A stretch of DNA of 64,000 nucleotides from Candidatus Oceanisphaera merdipullorum (GTDB lineage Bacteria > Pseudomonadota > Gammaproteobacteria > Enterobacterales > Aeromonadaceae): assembly GCA_018883865.1 (NCBI GenBank), contig JAHLFI010000008.1:1-64000 (forward strand). The letters are read 5' to 3'. The first letter of the stretch is position 1; every line of letters begins with the position of its first letter. The notes beneath the pieces are model-generated. The model was not told the DNA's origin, searched no databases, and saw only the letters and a list, made by a program, of their open reading frames with translations. The position numbers were made by a program, and so were the translations under genes. Shown here one piece after another: positions 49,532 through 57,101 of the stretch.

Positions 49532-50775
49532 AGAAGATTGCCATAGTAGGCAGCGGTATTGCCGGACTCACCTCTGCTTGGCTGTTGAGCAAGCAGCATG
49601 AGGTGACCGTTTTTGAAGCCAACGATTATTTGGGTGGGCACACGGCCACGGTCGATATTCAGTTAAACGGCAAAACCCTTGCCGTCGACACCGGTTTTAT
49701 CGTGTTTAACGACCGTACCTATCCCAACTTTCAGCGGCTTTTGGCGCGTGTCGGCATAGGTGCTAAGCCCACCGAGATGAGTTTTAGCGTCCACCAACAG
49801 CAAACCGGGCTGGAATATAATGGCCACACGCTGGGCTCAATGTTTGCCCAACGCTCAAACTTGGTTAGCGTAAAGTTTTACGGTTTTTTAGCGGAAATAG
49901 TGCGCTTTAATCTGTTGTGCAAGAAGGTATTAAAAGAGCAACCGCTGAATAACACCGACAGCCTAGGGGATTTTCTCGACCAATACGGGTTTTCTGAATT
50001 CTTTACTGGCCACTATATTTTACCCATGGTAGCCGCCATTTGGTCGTCCTCCTTGGCGGACAGCCGAGATTTTCCGCTGGCGTTTTTCTTACGATTTTTT
50101 AACCATCACGGCCTACTTAATTTAATTGATAGGCCCCAGTGGTATGTAGTGGAAGGTGGCTCGCGCAGCTATATTCCGGCGCTGACTGCCTCGTTAAAAG
50201 ACATCCGCATGAATACGCCCGTATTAGGCATCACCCGCCATGCAGAAGGCGTCACCCTCACCACGGCGGCGGGCAGTGAAGAGTTTGATGAGGTGGTGCT
50301 GGCCTGTCATTCGGATCAAGCGCTGCGTATGTTAACCGATGCTTCTGCGCGTGAACGGGAGGTACTCGGCGGGCTGGAATATCGTGACAATGAGGTCATC
50401 TTACACACAGATACCCGTTTATTGCCTACAGAGCCACGCGCCTGGGCCAGCTGGAATTACTGGTTGGATGGCAGCGAAGATGCTATGCCCGCCGTGACCT
50501 ACAACATGAACATCTTGCAGGGCATAACGTCTGCGCAAACGCTGTGTGTGACTCTGAATCGCGGCGATGCCATAGCGCCAGAACACATACTGCGGCGCTT
50601 TAATTATGCGCATCCTGTCTATAACCACGCGGCCATTGCCGCCCAAGCCCGCCGCGCCGAGATTTGTGGCCAGCAGCATACGCATTTTTGTGGTGCCTAT
50701 TGGTACAACGGCTTTCATGAAGACGGCGTGAACAGCGCGCTCGATGTGTGCGCCCGGTTTGGTATCAGCTTATGA
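49528..50775 (+). CDS. FAD-dependent oxidoreductase (COG2907-type, amine-oxidase-like)
   Basis: 415 residues. The N-terminal dinucleotide fold is IAIVGSGIAGLTSAWLLSKQHEVTVFEANDYLGGHTATV, and the family motif FIVFNDRTYPNF follows; the C-terminal FAD contact includes HFCGAYWYNGFHEDGVNSA. The protein belongs to the phytoene-desaturase/amine-oxidase-like group found almost always with DUF1365 and CFA-like methyltransferase genes. A related flavoprotein is implicated in furan fatty-acid formation in Rhodobacter, so a fatty-acid desaturation or oxidation is plausible. Start at the ATG at 49528 (ATGA overlap with the SDR, AAGGAAA upstream). Confidence 0.9.
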   Translation: MKKIAIVGSGIAGLTSAWLLSKQHEVTVFEANDYLGGHTATVDIQLNGKTLAVDTGFIVFNDRTYPNFQRLLARVGIGAKPTEMSFSVHQQQTGLEYNGHTLGSMFAQRSNLVSVKFYGFLAEIVRFNLLCKKVLKEQPLNNTDSLGDFLDQYGFSEFFTGHYILPMVAAIWSSSLADSRDFPLAFFLRFFNHHGLLNLIDRPQWYVVEGGSRSYIPALTASLKDIRMNTPVLGITRHAEGVTLTTAAGSEEFDEVVLACHSDQALRMLTDASAREREVLGGLEYRDNEVILHTDTRLLPTEPRAWASWNYWLDGSEDAMPAVTYNMNILQGITSAQTLCVTLNRGDAIAPEHILRRFNYAHPVYNHAAIAAQARRAEICGQQHTHFCGAYWYNGFHEDGVNSALDVCARFGISL

Positions 50776-50799
50776 ATGGCCTGATATGACGAGGCAGAT

Positions 50800-51537
50800 A
50801 TGACGAATAAGAGCGCCATTTATCAAGGCCAAGTCCGCCATCGCCGTTTTGCGACAGAGGGGCAGCAGGCTCATCAGTTTAGCTATGGCCTCTATATGCT
50901 GGCGCTGAACTTGGACGAGCTGGATGACTTGGCGGCAAGCACCCGGCTGTTTGCGGTGGAGCGCTTTGCCCCCTTAAGTTTTCGCCGTCGTGATTACTTA
51001 GGGTGCCCACAATTACCATTGAAAGCGGCGGTGCTGCAAGAAGTAACACGTTTAGGCGGTGAAGCTGATGCGATTGATAGCGTCGTGATGCTCGGCCAAG
51101 TACGCTGTTTTGGGCTGTATTTCAGCCCTATTAATGTGTTTTTTTGCTACCAAGGCGAACAGCCGCGTTTTGCGTTAATGGAAGTACATAATACCCCGTG
51201 GAACCAGCGCCATTGCTACTTGGTGGACTTAGCCAAGCAGGATCCTACAGAGAAAGCATTTCACGTGTCGCCCTTTATGGGCATGAAGATGCAATATCAC
51301 TGGCGTATTACGCCGCCCAAACTGGGTGCGTCTAAGGTGCTGGTGCACATCGAGAACCGCGATCCTGACTTGCTGTTTGATGCCACCTTAAGTCTGCGCC
51401 GCCAACAGTTTGAGCGGGGCGTGCTAAAAACGGCCTTGCTGCAATGGCCCTTGATGACGCTGACCATAGTGCGCGGCATTTACTGGCAGGCACTGCGTTT
51501 ATTTTTAAAACGCATTCCTTACCATTCACCCTCATGA
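50800..51537 (+). CDS. DUF1365 domain protein
   Basis: 245 residues: YQGQVRHRRFATEGQQAHQFSYGLYMLALNLDEL, then LPINVFFCYQ-like SPINVFFCYQGEQPRFALMEVHNTPWNQRHCYL and FHVSPFMGMKMQYHWRITPP. This is DUF1365/COG3496, a family without known activity that is nearly always encoded between the COG2907 flavoprotein and a CFA-like methyltransferase, as here. A role in the same lipid modification is inferred from context only. Confidence 0.9.
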   Translation: MTNKSAIYQGQVRHRRFATEGQQAHQFSYGLYMLALNLDELDDLAASTRLFAVERFAPLSFRRRDYLGCPQLPLKAAVLQEVTRLGGEADAIDSVVMLGQVRCFGLYFSPINVFFCYQGEQPRFALMEVHNTPWNQRHCYLVDLAKQDPTEKAFHVSPFMGMKMQYHWRITPPKLGASKVLVHIENRDPDLLFDATLSLRRQQFERGVLKTALLQWPLMTLTIVRGIYWQALRLFLKRIPYHSPS

Positions 51538-51574
51538 ATTTACCTTCATCTACTCACCATCTTAAGGAACTCCC

Positions 51575-52825
51575 ATGGAAACGACGCTAACCCGCTCGCA
51601 ACCACGGCATTTAGACCGCTGGGCCCGCCGCTTGGCTTTTTCGTTGCTCAATAGCTTAACGGGTGCCGGCTTGACCATTAAAGAAGGTAAGCAGACCTTT
51701 GCTTTTGGTGATCGCAATGCCGATTTACAAGCGCATATTCAGGTCCATGAGCCGCGTTTTTATCGCCAGCTCATGCTGGGCGGCAGCATAGGTGCGGCCG
51801 AAGCTTGGGTAGAGGGTAACTGGCACAGCAGCGATTTATCGGCGGTGGTGCAATTATTTGCCCGCAACATGGCCACCTTAGACAGGTTTGAGCGCCGCTT
51901 GGCGTGGCTCACCACCCCTTGGCATAAGCTGAAACATAAATTTAATCGCAACTCCTTATCGGGCAGCCGCGCCAATATTGCCGCTCATTACGACTTGGGT
52001 AATGAGATGTATCAGCTATTTCTCGACCCGCTAATGCAATATTCCTCGGCGATATTTCCGAGTGACGACAGCTCCTTAGAGGCGGCACAAGCACACAAGC
52101 TGCATTTAATTTGCCAGCAACTTGAGCTAAAGCCTGAAGATCATTTGCTGGAGATTGGCACAGGTTGGGGCGGCTTGGCCTGCTTTGCTGCCGAACATTA
52201 TGGCTGCCAAGTCACCACTACTACCTTATCTGCGGAGCAGCTCAAGCATGCGAAAGATAGAGTGGAACAGGCGGGCTTAAGCGATAAGGTGACGCTGTTG
52301 CTGGAAGACTATCGAGATTTGAAAGGTCAATACGACAAAGTGGTGTCGGTGGAAATGATTGAAGCCGTGGGCCATGAGTATTTGCCGGTTTACTTTAAGG
52401 CGCTCAATCGGCTGCTTAAGCCAGCAGGCAAGCTGTTTATTCAAGCCATTACCATAGCGGATCAGCGTTACGACAGTTATCGCAGTGGCGTAGACTTTAT
52501 TCAGCGCTATATCTTTCCCGGCGGCTGTTTACCCTCGGTGAGTGAAATGTGTCGGCACTTAAAAGAGCAAACCGATATGACGGTGGCGCGCATTCAAGAC
52601 TACGGTCAGCACTATGCCCAGACGCTCAATATTTGGGCGGCGCGCTTTCAGCAATTGGAGCCGGCACTCAAAGACTTAGGTTATAGCCGTGACTTCCATC
52701 GGCTGTGGGCTTTCTATTTTGCTTATTGTGAAGGTGGCTTTCGTGAGGGCAGCATAGGATTGGCTCACTTAACGGCAGTTAAACCAGGAGCGCGCAGATG
52801 TCTAAATGGCAATGGGCTCAGCTAG
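51575..52825 (+). CDS. cfa: Cyclopropane-fatty-acyl-phospholipid synthase-like methyltransferase
   Basis: 416 residues, SAM-dependent methyltransferase acting on unsaturated acyl chains of phospholipids. The N-terminal domain (about 1-130) is followed by the SAM fold: EIGTGWGGLACFAAEHYGC, TLSAEQLKHAKDRV, VSVEMIEAVGHEYLPVYF, FIQRYIFPGGCLPSV. Compared with E. coli Cfa (from memory), Glu239 and Tyr317 are kept (E263, Y347) and Ile268 too, but Cys139 is Ser158 and His266 is Gln290. Those residues bind the bicarbonate that helps cyclopropane formation, so the product could instead be a methylated or methylene fatty acid. It overlaps DUF2878 by 28 bp. Confidence 0.93.
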   Translation: METTLTRSQPRHLDRWARRLAFSLLNSLTGAGLTIKEGKQTFAFGDRNADLQAHIQVHEPRFYRQLMLGGSIGAAEAWVEGNWHSSDLSAVVQLFARNMATLDRFERRLAWLTTPWHKLKHKFNRNSLSGSRANIAAHYDLGNEMYQLFLDPLMQYSSAIFPSDDSSLEAAQAHKLHLICQQLELKPEDHLLEIGTGWGGLACFAAEHYGCQVTTTTLSAEQLKHAKDRVEQAGLSDKVTLLLEDYRDLKGQYDKVVSVEMIEAVGHEYLPVYFKALNRLLKPAGKLFIQAITIADQRYDSYRSGVDFIQRYIFPGGCLPSVSEMCRHLKEQTDMTVARIQDYGQHYAQTLNIWAARFQQLEPALKDLGYSRDFHRLWAFYFAYCEGGFREGSIGLAHLTAVKPGARRCLNGNGLS

Positions 52826-53319
52826 TCGGCTTTTACGGCTTTTGGCTGTTAGCTGTCATGGGCCAAAACAGCCTAGCTTGGTTGTTAGGTGTGTTAATTT
52901 TGGCGCATTTTATGTTTACACCGAGCCGCGCGGATGACGTTAAGGTCTTAAGCTTATGCTTGCTCGGCATCGCCGTCGATGGCGTGCTCACTTTTTGGGG
53001 TGTATTTGCCTTTAATCAGTGGCCGATCTGGCTGGCGTTATTATGGGTTGGTTTTGTGCTCACACTTGACCACAGTCTGCGCTGGCTGGCGGCTCGGCCC
53101 GTTTGGCAACAGGCACTGTTAGGTGCTATTTCAGGACCTATTTCTTATCTCAGTGGCTGGCGACTGGGTGCAGTTGAATTACCGTTCGGGCCTTGGCTGA
53201 CACTGGTTATCTTGGTGCCGGTGTGGGCCTTACTGTTGGTGATATTAGTACGCTTAGATACCTTAATCAGGAGCAAGTGTGATGGCGAAAAAAAGTATTA
53301 TGGCGAAAAAAATAGTTAA
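52798..53319 (+). CDS. DUF2878 inner-membrane protein
   Basis: 173 residues with about five membrane helices (roughly 8-22, 25-40, 50-72, 76-90 and 130-152). Its position directly behind a CFA-like gene and before a chalcone-isomerase-like gene is typical of DUF2878. No activity is known. The C-terminus runs into the duplicated start region of the next gene (CDGEKKYYGEKNS), so the last dozen residues are probably not functionally constrained. Confidence 0.85.
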   Translation: MSKWQWAQLVGFYGFWLLAVMGQNSLAWLLGVLILAHFMFTPSRADDVKVLSLCLLGIAVDGVLTFWGVFAFNQWPIWLALLWVGFVLTLDHSLRWLAARPVWQQALLGAISGPISYLSGWRLGAVELPFGPWLTLVILVPVWALLLVILVRLDTLIRSKCDGEKKYYGEKNS

Positions 53320-53815
53320 GCGCATGTATAAGCAGGCCAGTCTCTTGCTGTTGTCGAGTCTGTTGGCTTTTCAGGTGCAAGCCAGTGCCAATACAGGTTT
53401 GCAATTGGTAGGCCAAGGACAGATGAACTGGATGTTCTTTGACCTTTATCAGGCGAGTTTTTACAGTGCAAATGGCCGCTATCAAATCGGGCAATATCCT
53501 CAGGCCTTGACCTTGCGTTATCAAAAAAATATCAGCCGCGATGCTTTAATTGAAGCCACAGAAACCGAGTGGCAACGCTTAGGCATTAAGACGCAGCCCG
53601 CTTGGATCACAGAATTGAGAGCACTCTGGCCCAACGTTAAAAAAGGCGATGAGCTGGGGATCCGTGTAGAAGTCTCAGGAGTGAGTCGTTTTTATTTTAA
53701 TCAAGAACCGCTCGGCGAGATGAAGGACCCGGCTTTTGGACCGGCGTTTCTGGCGATTTGGCTCTCACCCAATAGCCGTAACCCCAAACTGACTCAGCAA
53801 TTAAAAGGAAATTAA
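53282..53815 (+). CDS. Chalcone-isomerase-like exported protein
   Basis: 177 residues with an N-terminal signal peptide (hydrophobic 19-31, cleavage probable near QASA at about 36). The mature part, GQGQMNWMFFDLYQASFYSANGRYQIGQYPQALTLRYQKNISRDALIEATETEWQRLGI, matches the bacterial chalcone-isomerase-like family. The fold binds fatty acids in plant relatives, which would suit a lipid operon. The start is taken as the ATG at 53282 (AGGAG at 53269-53273); ATGGCGAAAAAAA is repeated at 53300, so M7 is an alternative start. It overlaps DUF2878. Confidence 0.85.
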   Translation: MAKKSIMAKKIVKRMYKQASLLLLSSLLAFQVQASANTGLQLVGQGQMNWMFFDLYQASFYSANGRYQIGQYPQALTLRYQKNISRDALIEATETEWQRLGIKTQPAWITELRALWPNVKKGDELGIRVEVSGVSRFYFNQEPLGEMKDPAFGPAFLAIWLSPNSRNPKLTQQLKGN

Positions 53816-53816
53816 T

Positions 53817-54368
53817 ATGCGTATTTTTAACTCAATACTCGCCGTGCTGGTGAGCCTCACACTGAGCTTGGGCTTGATGTCGTGCAGCAGTAATATTAAC
53901 GACTACGCCAATACTCGCCCGCAGTTTGCGCTCGATGAATACTTTAATGGCGAGCTCACCGCCCACGGCATGGTGCAAGACAGATCTGGTAAAGTATTGC
54001 GCCGCTTTACGGTCGCCATGGTCGGCACTTGGCAGGGTAATAAGGGTACGTTAGAGGAAGACTTTGTCTATGACGACGGCGAGCTTCAGCGCCGAGTATG
54101 GCATATCGAAAAAACCGCAGACGGCCATTACACGGGCACCGCCAGTGATGTGGTGGTGCCGGCCAAGGGGCAAACTCAAGGCTTTGCGCTGAATTGGCGA
54201 TATACCCTAGCCGTGCCAGTAGATGGCAGGGTGTGGAACATTAACTTTAATGATTGGATGTATCAACTCGACGATAAGCGTGTGCTGAATCGAGCCGAGA
54301 TGACTAAGTTCGGTTTTAAAGTGGGTGAAGTGACGCTGTGGATAGAGCGAGCTGAGCCTAAGGAGTAA
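53817..54368 (+). CDS. DUF3833 family lipoprotein
   Basis: 183 residues, type II signal peptide with lipobox LMSC (Cys23). The mature part, QFALDEYFNGELTAHGMVQDRSGKVLRRFTVAMVGTW, GTLEEDFVYDDGE and WNINFNDWMYQLDDKRVLNRAEMTKFGFKVGEVTLW, is DUF3833, a family that regularly ends LitR-phr-cfa clusters. The function is unknown; the sequence suggests a lipocalin-like beta-barrel. AAAGGAA precedes the ATG; the previous stop is 1 bp upstream. Last gene of the operon. No strong terminator follows, only a GTGAGG/CCTCAC hairpin (54372-54415). Confidence 0.88.
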   Translation: MRIFNSILAVLVSLTLSLGLMSCSSNINDYANTRPQFALDEYFNGELTAHGMVQDRSGKVLRRFTVAMVGTWQGNKGTLEEDFVYDDGELQRRVWHIEKTADGHYTGTASDVVVPAKGQTQGFALNWRYTLAVPVDGRVWNINFNDWMYQLDDKRVLNRAEMTKFGFKVGEVTLWIERAEPKE

Positions 54369-54421
54369 ATCGTGAGGAAGGAGGTGAAAGTGCCATTGCC
54401 TCATTCCTCCCTCACAGGCAG

Positions 54422-55030
54422 CTAAAACTTAGCGCTGGAGATTTCATCCAACGACAGTGAAAAACTGGGTACAAACACCTCAATAAAATAACGCACTTCT
54501 TCGTTCATGCGCGCCTCAAGCATATTGATGAGGCGTTGCTTGGCGGCAGCAAATTCTTGATTACCGCCGCTCAGCTCTTCGACACACTTTAAATAAGCGC
54601 ACAGTAAGTCGGCAGACTTCACTAAGTGTGTATATTCGTCATTGGCGTGAGCACTGAGTAGCGGTGCGTAAACAGCTTGCAGCTCATTGGGCAACATCTT
54701 CACCAAGCTTTGCTCGGCGTTATTCTCTATCTCTTTGTAAGCGCGGGCCATTTGCTCGTTATAGTACTTAACCGGTGTGGGTAGGTCGCCAGTCAGCACC
54801 TCACTGGCATCATGAAACAGCGCCTGCATGGCGGCTTTGGCTGGATCCAGTTGCCCCTGATAAAAGGTGTTTTTGATCACCGCCAAGGCGTGGGCGACCA
54901 TGGCCACTTGTAGACTGTGCTCTGCTACATTTTCTTGCTCTGTGCTGCGCATCAAAGGCCAGCGTTGAATAAGCTTCATGCGCGCCATGTGCGCGAAAAA
55001 ATGGCTGCGATTGTATATTGCGTCTTTCAT
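54422..55030 (-). CDS. yfbR: 5'-deoxynucleotidase YfbR
   Basis: HD-domain phosphohydrolase that dephosphorylates deoxyribonucleoside 5'-monophosphates. 202 residues. HD-domain ligands are visible: His38 in VAEHSLQVA and the His73-Asp74 pair in [20 protein letters not shown], and a later Asp in [16 protein letters not shown]. The ATG at 55030 (AGGTG upstream) is preferred to an in-frame GTG at 55036. It is convergent with the end of the lipid operon. Confidence 0.95.
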   Translation of the reverse strand: MKDAIYNRSHFFAHMARMKLIQRWPLMRSTEQENVAEHSLQVAMVAHALAVIKNTFYQGQLDPAKAAMQALFHDASEVLTGDLPTPVKYYNEQMARAYKEIENNAEQSLVKMLPNELQAVYAPLLSAHANDEYTHLVKSADLLCAYLKCVEELSGGNQEFAAAKQRLINMLEARMNEEVRYFIEVFVPSFSLSLDEISSAKF

Positions 55031-55134
55031 CTGCACCTACCTAGCTCAAATTTTATAGGTTATTCATTGCAAACATAGGCTTATCTATAGGTCGGCCAAG
55101 CCACAGAGATTGGTCATCGACAATAGAATATCGA

Positions 55135-55140
55135 TATAAT
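55135..55140 (+). promoter_or_regulatory. Candidate -10 element of the DUF1244 gene
   Basis: A perfect TATAAT 44 bp before the ATG at 55184. The best -35 (TTGGTC at 55110-55115) is poor and spaced 19 bp, so the promoter call is tentative. Confidence 0.4.
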
Positions 55141-55183
55141 GGCAGTAATTGCCCTTACGTAAACCTCTATCGGGAGAATAATC

Positions 55184-55474
55184 ATGGATAAGCAAACGCA
55201 GACTGAATTAGAAGCGGCGGCCTTTCGTGCCTTAGTCGCGCATTTGGATACTCGTAAGGACGTACAAAACATCGACTTGATGAATTTGGCAGGCTTTTGC
55301 CGTAATTGTTTGAGTAAATGGTATTTAGCGGCGGCCACCGAGCAGGGGGTGGCGCTGGATTACGATCAAGCTCGCGAGCAGGTGTACGGCATGCCCTACG
55401 AAGAGTGGAAGGAAAAGTATCAAGCTGCCGCCACGCCGGACCAGTTAGCGGCCTTTGCGGCAAGTCAGCAGTAA
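55184..55474 (+). CDS. DUF1244 domain protein
   Basis: 96 residues. The core FRALVAHLDTRKDVQNIDLMNLAGFCRNCLSKWYLAAATEQGVALDYDQAREQVYGMPYEEWKEKYQ is DUF1244, a small helical family of proteobacteria with two conserved cysteines (FCRNC). The function is unknown. GGGAG precedes the ATG. It is a lone gene, convergent with purU; the gap between them holds palindrome copy B. Confidence 0.9.
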   Translation: MDKQTQTELEAAAFRALVAHLDTRKDVQNIDLMNLAGFCRNCLSKWYLAAATEQGVALDYDQAREQVYGMPYEEWKEKYQAAATPDQLAAFAASQQ

Positions 55475-55485
55475 CGGCTAAAAAG

Positions 55486-55576
55486 AGCGGTAAGGTATCA
55501 GCGGTCAGTTAAAGAAGACACCGAGCAAACGTGTGTTTACTTTAGTTTGCCCTTGTCCGGCTGACAGCTTACCGCT
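55486..55576. repeat. Long intergenic palindrome, copy B (AGCGGTAAG ends)
   Basis: A 91-bp nested inverted repeat between convergent DUF1244 and purU genes. The ends AGCGGTAAG (55486-55494) and CTTACCGCT (55568-55576) match copy A at 38598-38667. Inner arms TCAGC/GCTGA and GCAAAC/GTTTGC add further pairing. The interior differs from copy A, so the ends and the ability to fold are what is shared. Confidence 0.65.
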
Positions 55577-55589
55577 ACCTGCACGTCGA

Positions 55590-56426
55590 TTACTTGAACA
55601 CGACTGTCTTATTACCGTACATGAATACTTTTTCTTCCAGCACCAGAGCCAGCGCGCGGCTCAATACCGATCTTTCTACATCGCGGCCGGCTTTGGCCAT
55701 GTCTTCGGCACTGAACACGTGATTCACGTGGATCACGTCTTGCTCAATGATGGGGCCTTCATCTAATTCATTCGTCACAAAGTGCGCCGTGGCACCTATC
55801 ATTTTAACGCCACGCTCATAAGCTTGGCGATAGGGGCTGGCACCAATAAAGGCCGGCAAAAATGAGTGGTGAATGTTTATCAAGCGCTGCTCATAGCGGG
55901 CCACGAAGTCGGGGCTTAAGATGCGCATGTATTTGGCCAAGATCACGTAATCGGGCTGATATTCATCGATAATTTCCGCCATTTTTTGCTCATGCTCAAT
56001 ACGATTTAAACCTTCGTGAGACACGCAATGAAACGGGATATCGAACTTACCGGTTAAATCCGCTAACGCCTCGTAGTTACCCACCACGGCGGCAATATCC
56101 AGCGTCATGGCGCCGGAAAATTGCTTGATCAAAATATCACCCAAACAATGGGCTTCTTTGGTCACCATGATCACAACCCGCTTGTTACCGGCGGGCACCA
56201 AACGGCGTTCACTGCCTTGAGGCAGCGCATCGTCCAGATCTGCCAACAGGGTATGATCGTTAAAGTAGCCTTCCAGCTCGGTGCGCATAAAGAAGTGGCC
56301 ATTTTCGTAGTCCACAAACTCATCGTTACGCATGATATTTAGCTGATGCTTATAACAAATATTGGTGATTTTAGAGATAAGCCCTTTGGCGTCAGGGCAG
56401 TGGGTCAGCAGTATTTTTCGTTCCAT
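55590..56426 (-). CDS. purU: Formyltetrahydrofolate deformylase
   Basis: Hydrolyses 10-formyl-THF to formate and THF, balancing one-carbon pools and feeding formate to PurT. 278 residues: an N-terminal ACT domain (about 3-80, LLTHCPDAKGLISKITNICYKHQLNIMRNDEFVD) and a formyltransferase-like catalytic domain with KYMRILSPDF, the catalytic INIHHSFLPAFIGASPY and GATAHFVTNELDEGPII. Full length with clear family identity. Confidence 0.96.
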   Translation of the reverse strand: MERKILLTHCPDAKGLISKITNICYKHQLNIMRNDEFVDYENGHFFMRTELEGYFNDHTLLADLDDALPQGSERRLVPAGNKRVVIMVTKEAHCLGDILIKQFSGAMTLDIAAVVGNYEALADLTGKFDIPFHCVSHEGLNRIEHEQKMAEIIDEYQPDYVILAKYMRILSPDFVARYEQRLINIHHSFLPAFIGASPYRQAYERGVKMIGATAHFVTNELDEGPIIEQDVIHVNHVFSAEDMAKAGRDVERSVLSRALALVLEEKVFMYGNKTVVFK

Positions 56427-56468
56427 TATGATGTTCTATCAGCTAGTTAAAAAGTGGATGAAAGTGCA

Positions 56469-56960
56469 TTAGCGCTTGGCGCAGCATTGTTTGTATTTTT
56501 TAGGCGTGCCGTTTTTAGCGATATCAGTTTGCATGGCGCCGCAAGGGCAGGGCTGATTGGCGCCAATTTTGGGCGGGTTAATGAGGCCATCACGATACAA
56601 CCAGCGGCCGGCCACACGCTCAAAATACGATTGTTCATGCAATAGTACCACGCGGCCTTGTTCCCGATAACGGACTTTAAACTCCACCACACCGTGTATG
56701 CCATCAGCCTCGATGCGGGTAAATATAATGTTCAAGCCTAGCCATTGGCAGTTAAGACCATGTTCGGAGAGCTCCTCACTGGTTAAACTGCCTTTAGTAT
56801 CAGGGTGCCAAGTGGCAAGCAGGTATGCGCCGTTACCCACCGAAAAGGCACTGTAGCGAGAGCGCATTAAGGCGAGCGGTGTACTGGGAGTATGCTCGTT
56901 ATTTAAATAGGGGGCGCAGCAATCCGTGAAAGACAGCAGACTTTGGCAATGGCAAAGCAT
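56469..56960 (-). CDS. YchJ family protein with C-terminal SEC-C motif
   Basis: 163 residues. The N-terminal cysteine motif CHC...DCCAPYL is followed by the NTF2-like YchJ core (ALMRSRYSAFSVGNGAYLLATWHPDT, VEFKVRYREQGRVVLLHEQSYFERVAGRWLYRDG), and the C-terminus is a zinc-binding SEC-C motif, NQPCPCGA...KKYKQCC. In E. coli ychJ lies beside purU, as here, so the pairing is conserved although the function is unknown. Confidence 0.93.
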   Translation of the reverse strand: MLCHCQSLLSFTDCCAPYLNNEHTPSTPLALMRSRYSAFSVGNGAYLLATWHPDTKGSLTSEELSEHGLNCQWLGLNIIFTRIEADGIHGVVEFKVRYREQGRVVLLHEQSYFERVAGRWLYRDGLINPPKIGANQPCPCGAMQTDIAKNGTPKKYKQCCAKR

Positions 56961-57053
56961 GAAATATCCTGAGAGCGCTAAAGTGATAATGTTCTGAGTA
57001 TGCCACTAATGGGCTAGATGCAGAACAAAAGGCGAGATATAGAGTAAAAGATG

Positions 57054-57079
57054 AAAAAAAACGGCCCCGAGGGGCCGTT
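57054..57079 (-). terminator. Terminator of the OmpA gene
   Basis: On the minus strand ACGGCCCC and GGGGCCGT form an 8-bp stem with a very short loop, followed by eight Ts. It lies 23 bp after the stop. Confidence 0.93.
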
Positions 57080-57101
57080 ATGATATTTACTCAGGTAAAT
57101 A

